From NCBI GenBank assembly GCA_947493005.1, contig CANLOY010000006.1:186001-250000 (forward strand): a stretch of 64,000 nucleotides of DNA, given 5' to 3'. The notes under the pieces are model-generated. The model saw only the letters and a program-made list of their open reading frames with translations. It had not been told where the DNA came from and made no database searches. Positions within the stretch are counted from its first letter, which is position 1; the number at the start of each line of letters is the position of its first letter. Origin of the DNA: an uncultured Roseivirga sp. Lineage in GTDB: Bacteria; Bacteroidota; Bacteroidia; Cytophagales; Cyclobacteriaceae. Shown here one piece after another: positions 44,726-53,218 of the stretch. Position numbers and translations under genes: made by a program.

Positions 44726-45523
44726 TTACTTAGATAGGTTATGCTTCACTAAAAGATCTACTAAAGAGATTGAAGCATCTTCCATTGAGTTTACAATAGA
44801 ATCAATCTTAGATACACAGTAGTTATAGAATAACTGAAGGATAATCGCTACAATAAGACCACCTACAGTTGTTAAAAGCGCTACTTTAATACCTCCTGCC
44901 ACAAGAGAAGGAGAAATATCTCCAGCTGCCTCAATAGCATCAAAAGCACCAATCATACCGATTACAGTACCCATGAAACCAAGCATTGGCGCCAATGAGA
45001 TGAAAAGAGAAATCCAAACAAGACCTCTTTCTAGTCTACCCATTTCTACTGAACCATATGCGATTACTGATTTTTCTACCATTTCGATACCCTCAGACAT
45101 CCTCATTAATCCTTGAGTAAAGATAGACGCTACTGGTCCTCTAGTATTTTTTGTCAATTCTTTTGCAGCTTCAACTCCACCTGACTCAAGTGCATCTTCT
45201 ACTCTGCTTAGTAGTTTAGAAGTATTTGTAGTTGAAAGGTTAAGAGTGATGATTCTTTCGATAGCAATTGCTAATCCAAGAATCAAACAAATTAATACAG
45301 GTGCCATAAACTGAGGGTCACCTTCAATGAATTTATCTTTTATGATCTGATCGAAAGATTGCGCTTCTTCTTCCTGCTCATATTCTGGCTGTTCTGGAAT
45401 CGGATCTGGCTCTGCTACGACAGTCGTATCTGTAGCCGCACCCTGGGTATCATCCTGAGCAACAGCATTGAATCCAATAGCAAAAATGCCAAGGATCATC
45501 AGTAAAGAGAATAACTTTTTCAT
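44726..45523 (-). CDS. exbB: MotA/TolQ/ExbB proton channel family protein
   Basis: 265 residues. An N-terminal signal-like helix (LFSLLMILGIFAIGFNAVAQ) and an acidic Pro/Glu-rich linker (about 25-55) precede three canonical helices. The MotA/TolQ/ExbB domain has RGPVASIFTQGL, GLVWISLFISLAPMLGFMGTVIGM, and KVALLTTVGGLIVAIILQLFYNY with the conserved Thr residues of the proton path. The extra N-terminal helix is common in Bacteroidota ExbB. First gene of a four-gene operon; tRNA-Ser ends 94 nt upstream on the same strand. Confidence 0.93.
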   Translation of the reverse strand: MKKLFSLLMILGIFAIGFNAVAQDDTQGAATDTTVVAEPDPIPEQPEYEQEEEAQSFDQIIKDKFIEGDPQFMAPVLICLILGLAIAIERIITLNLSTTNTSKLLSRVEDALESGGVEAAKELTKNTRGPVASIFTQGLMRMSEGIEMVEKSVIAYGSVEMGRLERGLVWISLFISLAPMLGFMGTVIGMIGAFDAIEAAGDISPSLVAGGIKVALLTTVGGLIVAIILQLFYNYCVSKIDSIVNSMEDASISLVDLLVKHNLSK

Positions 45524-45617
45524 AGTCTAGTTTTGATTAATAAAGGTTAAAACGGTTTCTAAATTATTAATAAATATTATTAAAAGAAATTTACACTTAA
45601 ACTTTTAGTTGATAGTG

Positions 45618-45705
45618 CGGAGAGAGAGGGATTCGAACCCTCGATACCCTTTAGAGGTATACACACTTTCCAGGCGTGCTCCTTCAACCACTCGGACACC
45701 TCTCC
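45618..45705 (-). tRNA. tRNA-Ser (GGA)
   Basis: Minus strand GGAGAGG ... TCTCTCC plus G73 gives a 7-bp acceptor with one G-U pair. The D-arm reads GTCCGAGTGGTTGAAGGAG. The anticodon stem-loop contains CTGGAAA, anticodon GGA. A long variable arm (TATACCTCTAAAGGGTATC) marks a class II tRNA, and the T-loop is GGTTCGAATCC. 88 nt; CCA is not encoded. Confidence 0.95.
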
Positions 45706-45797
45706 TTTGGTGTATCTGCGCTTCTCACAGGCTGACAAATAAATTAATAATTATTTCAGTATGCAAGCTGAATTTTGTTTTTGTAAGCCAATAAAAA

Positions 45798-46859
45798 TCA
45801 GTTCATTTCGCCTCTTATTGGAGTTGTCAGGCATGTTTTAACATCAGTAATATTGGAATAATGTGCAAGGGCATGCATCATCTTGGTAGTAGCTGCTTCA
45901 GTTGTCATATCCTCACCACTAATCACCCCGATTCTATCTAGCTCACTACTAGTCTGATACTTACCATGAATCACCTTACCTCCATTGCATTGGCTGATAT
46001 TAAGTATAACCTTCCCTTCCTGATTCCCCTTTTCAAGCAGATTCAAAAACCATGATTCGTTAGGCACATTTCCTGCACCATAGCTTTCCAAAATCACTCC
46101 TCTTATGTCGGGAGAGTTAAGTAAGTGTTCCACAACTGGTTCGCTCAAACCGGGAAATAGCTTCAAAATCACAATAGAGGCATCCATTTGATCGTGCAGC
46201 TTTAACTTTTCTACCACAGGCGTCCTTAGGTAAGACCATTGATAGTCTATAGTAATACCAGCTTTGGCCAGAATTGGATAGTTTTCTGATTCAAAAGCGT
46301 CAAACTGCTGGCTTTCTACTTTTTTAGATCTGTTCCCTCTTAGTAATACATTATTAAAAAAGATGCATACCTCGGTAATTACAGGTTTTCCATTTTTGGT
46401 ATCAGCAGCTATTTCAAGTGACGTCACCAGATTTTCCTTTGCATCTGATCTTGGTGATGCTATAGGAAGTTGTGCTCCGGTAAAGATTACCGGCTTATTA
46501 AGCCCTTCAAGCATGAAGCTTAATGCTGAAGCAGAATAAGCCATTGTATCTGTGCCATGTAAAATCAAAAAGCCATCAAAACCATCATAGTGATCGTAAA
46601 TCACCTTGGCAATCTGTTGCCAGTGGCTTACTTCCACCTTAGAAGAGTCAATCGGTATTTTGAATGATATAACCGACAGGTTTATTTGGAGTTCCTTGAT
46701 CACGGGGGCCCTTCTAAGCACACTATCGAAACCACAGGGCGCCAGTGAGCCTGCTTCATCATAATCCATTCCCAAAGTGCCTCCAGTATATATCACCAGA
46801 ATGTTCGACTTTGGATTATTGAATAAGTCAAAGTGTTCTATTGGATTCAATTCAAGCAT
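45798..46859 (-). CDS. ansA: Type I L-asparaginase
   Basis: 353-residue asparaginase (L-asparagine to aspartate and ammonia). The first catalytic Thr is in VIYTGGTLGMDYD and the second site in ILHGTDTMAYSASALSFML. PVIFTGAQLPIASPRSDA and VVILKLFPGLSEPV follow, with GVILESYGAGNVP near the C-terminal domain. There is no signal peptide, so it is the cytoplasmic type I enzyme. It overlaps the end of the TatD gene by 8 nt and is the last gene of the operon that starts at 51902. Confidence 0.93.
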   Translation of the reverse strand: MLELNPIEHFDLFNNPKSNILVIYTGGTLGMDYDEAGSLAPCGFDSVLRRAPVIKELQINLSVISFKIPIDSSKVEVSHWQQIAKVIYDHYDGFDGFLILHGTDTMAYSASALSFMLEGLNKPVIFTGAQLPIASPRSDAKENLVTSLEIAADTKNGKPVITEVCIFFNNVLLRGNRSKKVESQQFDAFESENYPILAKAGITIDYQWSYLRTPVVEKLKLHDQMDASIVILKLFPGLSEPVVEHLLNSPDIRGVILESYGAGNVPNESWFLNLLEKGNQEGKVILNISQCNGGKVIHGKYQTSSELDRIGVISGEDMTTEAATTKMMHALAHYSNITDVKTCLTTPIRGEMN

Positions 46860-47619
46860 TGCACTGAAATAGTTTATTAGCGTTTGCGGTGGTAATAGTA
46901 ATTATGTCTTCAAGAGGTTTTTCCTGGTAATCAGCCACTTTTTGAGCTATCAATTGTACAAAAGCTGGCTCATTTCTTTTCCCTCTATTCGGAACCGGAG
47001 CCAAATAAGGGCTATCCGTCTCTAACACGACATTTGAAAGATCCATTTCAGGAATCACTTGATCCATACCTGAATTTTTAAATGTAGAAACCCCGCCTAA
47101 ACCTATATAAAAACCCAGCTTGCTTATTCTCTCAGCTTGCTCCAGCGTTCCATTAAAACAATGAAAAACTCCCGTAAGGTTATCGTCTTTAAGTTCCTCC
47201 ACTAACTCAATGGTCATATCCAAAGACTCTCGACAGTGAATAATAACTGGTTTTTGGTATTGTTTAGCCCAGGCTACCTGAATCTTAAATGCTTCAACTT
47301 GTTGCTCCATAAAAGTCTTATCCCAATAAAGGTCTGTACCCATTTCACCAATAGCTACAAACTCTTTCTTGGACAACCAGTCTTCAACTATATATAATTC
47401 CTTTTCGAAGTCCTCTTTTACTGAACAAGGGTGCAAACCCATTGTGGCTATACAAAAACCTGGATGCTTCAGTTCCAGCTCCAACATCTCATCAATAGAT
47501 TCTGAATCGATATTTGGCATGTAGATTCTTTGGACACCGGCCTCCTGTGCTCTGTGAATTACATCATCGATATCATTCTTAAACTGATCTACATATATAT
47601 GTGCATGGGTATCAATCAT
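46852..47619 (-). CDS. TatD-family metal-dependent hydrolase
   Basis: 255 residues from the ATG at 47619, a TIM-barrel nuclease or hydrolase. Metal ligands are recognisable: DTHAHIY, IGEMGTDLYWD, IIHCRES, VFHCFNG and LETDSPYLAP. TatD proteins are 3'-5' DNA exonucleases or D-aminoacyl-tRNA deacylase-like enzymes, and the exact activity here is open. The start overlaps the stop of the glycosyltransferase gene as TGATG, so translation is coupled. An in-frame TTG at 47640 is less likely because of that arrangement. Confidence 0.92.
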   Translation of the reverse strand: MIDTHAHIYVDQFKNDIDDVIHRAQEAGVQRIYMPNIDSESIDEMLELELKHPGFCIATMGLHPCSVKEDFEKELYIVEDWLSKKEFVAIGEMGTDLYWDKTFMEQQVEAFKIQVAWAKQYQKPVIIHCRESLDMTIELVEELKDDNLTGVFHCFNGTLEQAERISKLGFYIGLGGVSTFKNSGMDQVIPEMDLSNVVLETDSPYLAPVPNRGKRNEPAFVQLIAQKVADYQEKPLEDIITITTANANKLFQCNA

Positions 47620-48707
47620 CAGTATTTTCTTCCTTTCCAACTTACCTTACCTACAAACACTAGTCGCAGCAGCGCTAAAGTATCTAAAAGACTGATAATT
47701 ATTGGCTCGAAAATGAATATAAAGTTACTGGATCTGGTTTTTAGCGTCATTGATCTGCTCTTCCCCCAGTTCATCAGCAGTCCATAGATCATGATAAGCG
47801 CTCCTAATGTCAGATCAAAACAAGCGGTTATTGATGCAAAAACCACCCATAATCGGGCAAATAATGCGGGGATCCCAAGAACAAAATGATGAGTAAATAC
47901 TCCATTCATCCACCTACACCTTTGCGTAAGCAACTCATTAAAAGTTAGCTGTGGTTTTGTATAAGCAAAGCCTTTAGAGTTAATAAGTTGTATTGTATTA
48001 AGTCCTTTTTTTTGAAACTGTTGTAAAAGCCCAAGGTCTTCTACATCTGTAGGTCCCAACCCTCTAAAGCCCCCTACCTGATCGTAAGCCTTCTTTTTAA
48101 AGGCCATGTTATTACCGAGAATAGAAATTGGTCTTACAGTATCGGCCATAACTTTCATCGTATGCAAAACAATCTGCCAGTCCATTAATTGAAGATTGGT
48201 TAACCAGTTGGAGCTTCTGATCTGTGTATGCCCACTCACCATATCGTTACCATCAACCAAAGCTGAAACCATATAAGTCAGCCACTTAGGTGTAACAATC
48301 ATATCAGCATCAATAATTACCTGATATTTATACCTGGCCTGATCGATTAATTGATTCAATACATTCCCCTTTGCTATCAATCCTTCTTTCTCAAATTCAA
48401 TGTCTACACCTTTTATATGCTTAAATTCTGATTCAAACTCACGAATGATTTCTGCGGTATTGTCTTCAGAATTATCGTTACCTACAAGAATTTCAATTCT
48501 ATTTTGAGGATAATCCAAAGTGATCAATGAATTGAGGCAATCTCTTAGGTTCAATTCTTCATTTCTGGCACAAACCAATACTGAAACACTTGGAAATTGA
48601 CCATCCGCTATTATTGAGACTTGTTTGAAGGCTACCCAAAACTGGATAAGTAACAAGGCTTCAACTACAAAAAGGAGCATATAAACTATGTAGATGGCTT
48701 CAATCAT
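47619..48707 (-). CDS. Membrane glycosyltransferase family 2
   Basis: 362 residues. An N-terminal membrane helix (IVYMLLFVVEALLLIQFWV) leads into a GT-A domain with VSVLVCARNEELNL, VGNDNSEDNT, the metal-binding DADM in VIIDADMIV, and the acceptor-site motif QRCRW typical of processive or lipid-linked GT2 enzymes. Two or three C-terminal helices follow. It overlaps the deacetylase gene by 4 nt and TatD by 3 nt. With the deacetylase it suggests synthesis and modification of an exopolysaccharide or a cell-surface glycan; the product is unknown. Confidence 0.88.
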   Translation of the reverse strand: MIEAIYIVYMLLFVVEALLLIQFWVAFKQVSIIADGQFPSVSVLVCARNEELNLRDCLNSLITLDYPQNRIEILVGNDNSEDNTAEIIREFESEFKHIKGVDIEFEKEGLIAKGNVLNQLIDQARYKYQVIIDADMIVTPKWLTYMVSALVDGNDMVSGHTQIRSSNWLTNLQLMDWQIVLHTMKVMADTVRPISILGNNMAFKKKAYDQVGGFRGLGPTDVEDLGLLQQFQKKGLNTIQLINSKGFAYTKPQLTFNELLTQRCRWMNGVFTHHFVLGIPALFARLWVVFASITACFDLTLGALIMIYGLLMNWGKSRSMTLKTRSSNFIFIFEPIIISLLDTLALLRLVFVGKVSWKGRKY

Positions 48708-49324
48708 AAAGCACTAAATTGATAGCCGTTTGACAGAAAGTGCTCGATGTATTGAGGAAGTACAGTTTTTAAGTTTCTTTCTGCCTTTACATTGTCATGA
48801 AACACTACTATCGATCCTGAGGAAGTGGCTTTGATACTGTTTTTTAGAATCACATGAGGGTCAAGGTTTTGATCATAGTCCTTAGTCAGAACATCCCACA
48901 TTACCACTTTCCTATCACTCAGGTTTTTGCGTTGCTTATAATTCAGCCTTCCATATGGCGGTCTGAAAAGGTTAGACTGCACGCCAAACTCCTTAAACGT
49001 TTCATCACAAAGATTTATGTTTTCCTCATAGGCTGATGCCTTTACTTTACTACCATTTAAATGATTAAAAGTGTGATTGCCGATTGTGTGCCCATTCTTA
49101 ATAACATTGAGAAAAACCTGAGGGTTCTTTTTAACATTTGCTCCAACACAGAAAAAGGTAGCTTTAACGTTAAACTCTGCAAGGGTCTCTAATACCCAAT
49201 CAGTTAATTCAGGAATTGGGCCATCATCAAAAGTCAGAAAAAGTGTTTTTTCTACATCTGGAACTCTCCAAAGTAACTGAGGCCATAAAAATTTAAATAA
49301 ATAAGGAGTTTTATGTGGTACCAT
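48704..49324 (-). CDS. Polysaccharide deacetylase (NodB-like, CE4)
   Basis: 206 residues. CE4 motifs: TFDDGPIPE (motif 1, catalytic Asp and metal Asp), HTIGNHTFNH (motif 2, metal histidines), RPPYGR (motif 3), MWDVLTKDYD (motif 4) and IVVFHDN (motif 5). It would remove N- or O-acetyl groups from a glycan or peptidoglycan. No signal peptide is visible, so it may act on lipid-linked precursors inside or use another export path. It overlaps the phosphatase gene by 14 nt and the GT2 gene by 4 nt. Confidence 0.92.
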   Translation of the reverse strand: MVPHKTPYLFKFLWPQLLWRVPDVEKTLFLTFDDGPIPELTDWVLETLAEFNVKATFFCVGANVKKNPQVFLNVIKNGHTIGNHTFNHLNGSKVKASAYEENINLCDETFKEFGVQSNLFRPPYGRLNYKQRKNLSDRKVVMWDVLTKDYDQNLDPHVILKNSIKATSSGSIVVFHDNVKAERNLKTVLPQYIEHFLSNGYQFSAL

Positions 49325-50540
49325 TCTTGACCTTACAAGATAAGAAAGTCAAATCATCGGTAAATGGTTGCCCATCTCTGTATTCATCCAGTTCTGAAAG
49401 TAGGTCACTGTGAAGTTGGCCTAAAGGTTTTTCGTTATTTGATATAAGGAATTGCTCAAGCCTTTCAACCCCATACTCCTCTTCTTTGATATCAAATGTT
49501 TCAGTAAGTCCATCTGTAAATAAAAACAGAGAGAAGTCATCTAAATCAGAGACGCTACCCATTTCAATAAATGGCAATGGATCAAAGACACCTAGTACAG
49601 TTGATCCAACAGAAAGCCTTTGCATCTGTTTTTTACCATCAATAAGAATGGGAGGATTATGCCCGGAATTGATATACCTCAATTCTTTGGTATTGTAATC
49701 ATAAACCGCCATAAAGAAAGTTATGAAGTTTTCTCTATTGGCATTGCGGCAAAGTTGATAGTTCAATTCATGAATTACCTCCAAAGGATTCTCTGCGGTT
49801 CTGGTTACCGTTCTTAAAACTGCTTGAAAATTAGACATTAGAATTGCAGCTGGCACTCCTTTTCCAGAGACATCAGCAATACAAACTACAAATTGATTGA
49901 TATCATCTAAGGTGATATAGTCATAGTAATCACCTCCAACAGTTTTGCAAGGCTGGTAAAATGCCTCAATATGAATCTTATCGTTCTTAGGTAGGTTCTT
50001 AGGAAAGAGATAATTCTGAACATTACTCGCAATTTCCATATCACGCTGCAATGCCTGCTGTTCAAGCTGCTTTCTGGCTAGTCTTTTGTTTTCAATAGCC
50101 ACCAACATGATATTGCTTAATGCCTGAATAAAAGTGGTATCCACCAGGTTTTCCAGCTCGCTCTTAGCTTTTACAAAAACAAAAGCCAGAAGTCGGTCTT
50201 TATGCTTAACTGGAATAATGATATCAAACTCTGAAAAGCAAGGTACTTCGAGGTCTAACTTGTGGATTTCTGTGGCTTCAGAAACCTGAAGACAACTCGC
50301 ACCTAAATCAACTTCTTTGAAATCTCTTTTGGTACCAAACTGAACTTTGCACTCCCAGTTTTCTTCCTTTACATAAAGTGTCAGCTTGTCTAACTGAAGG
50401 TTTGCCCTTAATGTAAACTCAAATATCTTATATAGATCTTGCTCAGGCATATTATTATTCACTGCCTGTGTAATCTCCATAAGCGCATTTACTTCGAGCT
50501 CTTTTTGATCGTATTTATTCTGTAATGAACCTTCCGTCAT
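49311..50540 (-). CDS. GAF-SpoIIE (RsbU-type) PP2C phosphatase
   Basis: 409 residues. The N-terminal 160 residues look like a GAF sensor domain. A short coiled linker (NKRLARKQLEQQALQRDMEIA) and the SpoIIE/PP2C domain follow, with FYQPCKTVGGDYYDY, IADVSGKGVPAAILMSNFQ, YINSGHNPP, LFTDGLTE and FTDDLTFLS. The metal-binding Asp residues are in place. Enzymes of this type dephosphorylate STAS-type anti-anti-sigma proteins. No STAS or anti-sigma gene is adjacent, so its target is open. It is 1 nt after the 84-residue protein gene and overlaps the deacetylase gene. Confidence 0.92.
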   Translation of the reverse strand: MTEGSLQNKYDQKELEVNALMEITQAVNNNMPEQDLYKIFEFTLRANLQLDKLTLYVKEENWECKVQFGTKRDFKEVDLGASCLQVSEATEIHKLDLEVPCFSEFDIIIPVKHKDRLLAFVFVKAKSELENLVDTTFIQALSNIMLVAIENKRLARKQLEQQALQRDMEIASNVQNYLFPKNLPKNDKIHIEAFYQPCKTVGGDYYDYITLDDINQFVVCIADVSGKGVPAAILMSNFQAVLRTVTRTAENPLEVIHELNYQLCRNANRENFITFFMAVYDYNTKELRYINSGHNPPILIDGKKQMQRLSVGSTVLGVFDPLPFIEMGSVSDLDDFSLFLFTDGLTETFDIKEEEYGVERLEQFLISNNEKPLGQLHSDLLSELDEYRDGQPFTDDLTFLSCKVKNGTT

Positions 50541-50541
50541 T

Positions 50542-50796
50542 TTATCTTCCGTTGTGTGCTAGCAGTCCTTTTTTTGATGCCAGATAAAAGTACTCTTCAT
50601 ACTTCTTCTCAAAGTCCAGTTCATCTTCGAACACCTCATCATTCATATTGTAAAGACACTTAATCCAGCCTTGTTTTACCAGACTATGGAGCACTGATTT
50701 CAACTCAATAACAGATAAAGACAATTCCTCCTTTAAGTAAGCAAAAGATTGTACAAAGTATAATTCATCTAAAACATCAAATTCCTGATCTGTCAT
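50542..50796 (-). CDS. Small conserved protein, possible winged-helix fold
   Basis: 84-residue soluble acidic protein I do not recognise by name. It reads like a small winged helix: helix (LDELYFVQSFAYLKEEL), helix (SVIELKSVLHSLVKQGWIKCLYN, which resembles a recognition helix and wing), then a charged tail (DEVFEDELDFEKKYEEYFYLASKKGLLAH). It sits between the second glycosyltransferase gene (5 nt) and the phosphatase gene (1 nt), so it is surely co-expressed. A regulatory partner of the phosphatase is possible but unsupported. Confidence 0.6.
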   Translation of the reverse strand: MTDQEFDVLDELYFVQSFAYLKEELSLSVIELKSVLHSLVKQGWIKCLYNMNDEVFEDELDFEKKYEEYFYLASKKGLLAHNGR

Positions 50797-50801
50797 TCAC
50801 G

Positions 50802-51902
50802 CTATACCTTATAATTTCTGTCTTTCCATTGAAAGTCGCCAAAGTTAGCAGCTACTCCAAAATATAAAGCATAAAAAGGATAGAATACATAATTGAGGAA
50901 AAATGGAATCATAAACATTCTTTGTCCAAAGGACTTTCTTACCTGCCAGACAAATAAGAATTCTATAATGAATTTAGTTGAGATCAGCATCAACCCAAGC
51001 TCTAATGCCAGAAACCCTAAAACCAAACCGGTCACTATCGAAAGCTGCGCCAGTTGTACTAGAAAGATTAATATCGCTGTAATCAGAGTCGAGGCTCGTT
51101 TTCCTACATTCCATTTACTTGCCCATCTTAGTCTTTGCTGCTTAAAATCAGGCCAGGATTTTTCTGCCGCAGTAGAGACCAGAGCTTCCTCAGATTTTAA
51201 GAATCTTATGCCATTTTTATGCTCTTTGAATACCTTCATCATCAGCAACTCATCATCACCAGAAGGGGTACTATCAATTTTACTAAAACCGGAAACCTCC
51301 TCAAAAGCCCTTTTTCTATAAGCTAGGTTTGCTCCATTAGACATTGTTGGCTTACCGAAATTGATCATCCCCCCACCAACACCAACCAGTGCCGAAGACT
51401 CCAAAGACTGCATTTTCTGCCACATTGTATGACCTGATAATTCAACCGGACCAACTACCATTTTAACATCTCCATTATTGAAAGGTCCTGACATTTCTTT
51501 AAGCCAGTTCATTTTCATAACACAATCGGCATCAGTAGTAATGATCAAATCATTTTTAGACTCTAAAATTCCTTTACTGATAGCAGCCTTTTTTCCATGA
51601 GTAGTATCTAATGAAAAAACCCTTGACTCCATCTTTAGGTCAGAAAGAGAGCTTTGCAGAATATCTACCCCATTGTCGTCAGAATGATCATTAATAAAAA
51701 TCACTTCAAAGCATGAATGCGATTGTTGGTTAAGGCTATTAAGAAGTCTTGGCAGGTTTTGAGCTTCATTTCTGAAAGGAACAATTACGCTTATCATTAA
51801 CTCTTCTTTAGTCTTCTCATGTACTACTAACCTACTCCATGAAATAAAAAGACCTGAAAGAAATAACAGGTACAAGATGTAAATGCCGTAAGAAACGATC
51901 AT
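50802..51902 (-). CDS. Membrane glycosyltransferase family 2 (first gene of the operon)
   Basis: 366 residues from the ATG at 51902 (a GTG 15 codons upstream is in frame but spoils the N-terminal helix). Features: membrane helix at the N-terminus (YGIYILYLLFLSGLFISW), ISVIVPFRNEAQNLP, FINDHSDDNG, metal-binding DAD in IITTDADCVM, GDDELLMMKVF and QQRLRWASKW, then three C-terminal helices. It is a paralogue of the glycosyltransferase at 47619-48707 but only distantly. It heads a seven-gene operon with phosphatase and deacetylase, and is divergent from ruvC with a 64-nt spacer. Confidence 0.87.
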   Translation of the reverse strand: MIVSYGIYILYLLFLSGLFISWSRLVVHEKTKEELMISVIVPFRNEAQNLPRLLNSLNQQSHSCFEVIFINDHSDDNGVDILQSSLSDLKMESRVFSLDTTHGKKAAISKGILESKNDLIITTDADCVMKMNWLKEMSGPFNNGDVKMVVGPVELSGHTMWQKMQSLESSALVGVGGGMINFGKPTMSNGANLAYRKRAFEEVSGFSKIDSTPSGDDELLMMKVFKEHKNGIRFLKSEEALVSTAAEKSWPDFKQQRLRWASKWNVGKRASTLITAILIFLVQLAQLSIVTGLVLGFLALELGLMLISTKFIIEFLFVWQVRKSFGQRMFMIPFFLNYVFYPFYALYFGVAANFGDFQWKDRNYKV

Positions 51903-51966
51903 ACACGAATAAAGATCATTACAATCTAAAATTAAAATAACAGCCACAGTCTATTGATTATATTGC

Positions 51967-52524
51967 ATGCGAATGGCAGTAACAACTGAAAGAATAATTT
52001 TAGGTATCGATCCGGGAACCAGCGTAATGGGATATGGTCTTGTAAAAGTCACCGGAAAGAAGCTTACTCTTTTACAATTCGGTGTTATCCACCTGAAAAA
52101 ATACGTAGGGCATGAACTAAAACTGAAAAAGATTTTCGAAAGGGTAACATCTATTATCGAGGAATTTCATCCAGACGAGGTAGCACTCGAGGCTCCATTT
52201 TATGGCAAAAATGTACAGTCTATGTTAAAACTTGGACGTGCGCAAGGAGTAGCTATGTCTGCTGCTCTGGCAAGGGAAATACCCATTACAGAATATGCTC
52301 CAAAGAAAGTTAAGCAATCAGTTACGGGAAATGGAAATGCTTCAAAAGAGCAGGTTGCCTCTATGCTTCAAACGCTATTAAGCATTAAAGAACTACCAAA
52401 AATGCTTGATGCCACTGATGCCTTGGCTGTAGCAGTATGTCATTATTTCCAAAACGGAAGTAATCAAAGTAAAGCAAAAAGCTGGAAGAACTTTGTTTCG
52501 GATAATCCTGATAGGGTTAAATGA
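51967..52524 (+). CDS. ruvC: Holliday junction endonuclease RuvC
   Basis: 185-residue RuvC resolvase, which cuts four-way junctions in recombination with RuvAB. Catalytic acids are visible: Asp in [14 protein letters not shown], Glu in [16 protein letters not shown], and the C-terminal Asp pair in [15 protein letters not shown]. Full length, with a slightly longer C-terminal tail. Two ATGs (51967 and 51973) are possible starts. It is convergent with the thioredoxin-like gene; a bidirectional terminator lies between. ruvA and ruvB are not in the window. Confidence 0.96.
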   Translation: MRMAVTTERIILGIDPGTSVMGYGLVKVTGKKLTLLQFGVIHLKKYVGHELKLKKIFERVTSIIEEFHPDEVALEAPFYGKNVQSMLKLGRAQGVAMSAALAREIPITEYAPKKVKQSVTGNGNASKEQVASMLQTLLSIKELPKMLDATDALAVAVCHYFQNGSNQSKAKSWKNFVSDNPDRVK

Positions 52525-52642
52525 CCTGTTATGCTTTCAAAAACAATTTTAAAGTGCAAATCATAGAATATAAGTTTTAATAACCGCTTACTAAAACATT
52601 AAACAAAAACCACACCTCAGTACTATTTAAAATGAAGGATAG

Positions 52643-52684
52643 AATCATGTCGAATGCTAATTAGTTAACACTCGACATGATTTT
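52643..52684. terminator. Bidirectional terminator between ruvC and the thioredoxin-like gene
   Basis: Perfect 11-bp arms AATCATGTCGA (52643-52653) and TCGACATGATT (52672-52682), 18-nt loop, followed on the plus strand by TTATG. On the minus strand the stem includes the last codons of the thioredoxin-like gene. Confidence 0.75.
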
Positions 52685-53218
52685 ATGATATTGCCTACTC
52701 TTATTCGGTGTAGAAATACTAGCAAAATACACTGAAGAAGGACACCAATCGCTATCCAATTTAAAATAAGTCGGATTGGTAAACCGAGTTAAAAGATTTG
52801 ATGGTGAAGTTTCAACCAAATAGGCAGGTAAATCAAACTCTCTTAGTAGCAAATACAATCTGAAATCCCGCTCAGAACTATATTTCCCTAAAAGAACGAA
52901 ATCATCTTTAGTATAGAATTCTTTTATTAGCTCAAGCTCCTGATCAATACACGTAGAGCATTGAATATCTGATATATAGCAAACTATTTTATCCTTTAAG
53001 TCTAATTCATCAATTGTTAAAAATTCACCAGAACCAACTTCCTTCACCTTTGCACTAGATAATAATTTATCTTTTTGAAAAACAAAAGCCAAGGAATCTA
53101 TTGGACTCAAAACATCCAACTCCTCTGCCATACTTTCATATGTTTGAAATTGCTGTTCATTTTTACCACATGAAACAAAAAGAAGGCACATTAACATAGA
53201 TACTATTGAATTTCGCAT
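52661..53218 (-). CDS. Thioredoxin-like lipoprotein of the beta-propeller cassette
   Basis: 185 residues with a lipoprotein signal (MLMCLLFVSC). The mature part looks like a thioredoxin-fold domain: CYISDIQCSTCIDQELELIKEF with the redox-type CSTC at the start of a helix, a middle stretch VLLGKYSSERDFRLYLLLREF, and FTNPTYFKL with a Pro at the position of the cis-proline. The domain is diverged, and full redox function is inferred from the CxxC only. It overlaps the propeller gene by 16 nt and is the last gene of the cassette. Beta-propeller and thioredoxin-like lipoprotein pairs recur in Bacteroidota. Confidence 0.7.
   Translation of the reverse strand: MRNSIVSMLMCLLFVSCGKNEQQFQTYESMAEELDVLSPIDSLAFVFQKDKLLSSAKVKEVGSGEFLTIDELDLKDKIVCYISDIQCSTCIDQELELIKEFYTKDDFVLLGKYSSERDFRLYLLLREFDLPAYLVETSPSNLLTRFTNPTYFKLDSDWCPSSVYFASISTPNKSRQYHKIMSSVN

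Noticed and set aside
45609..45794. Open reading frame of about 60 codons on the plus strand
   Set aside because: It is the antisense of tRNA-Ser and has no coding features.
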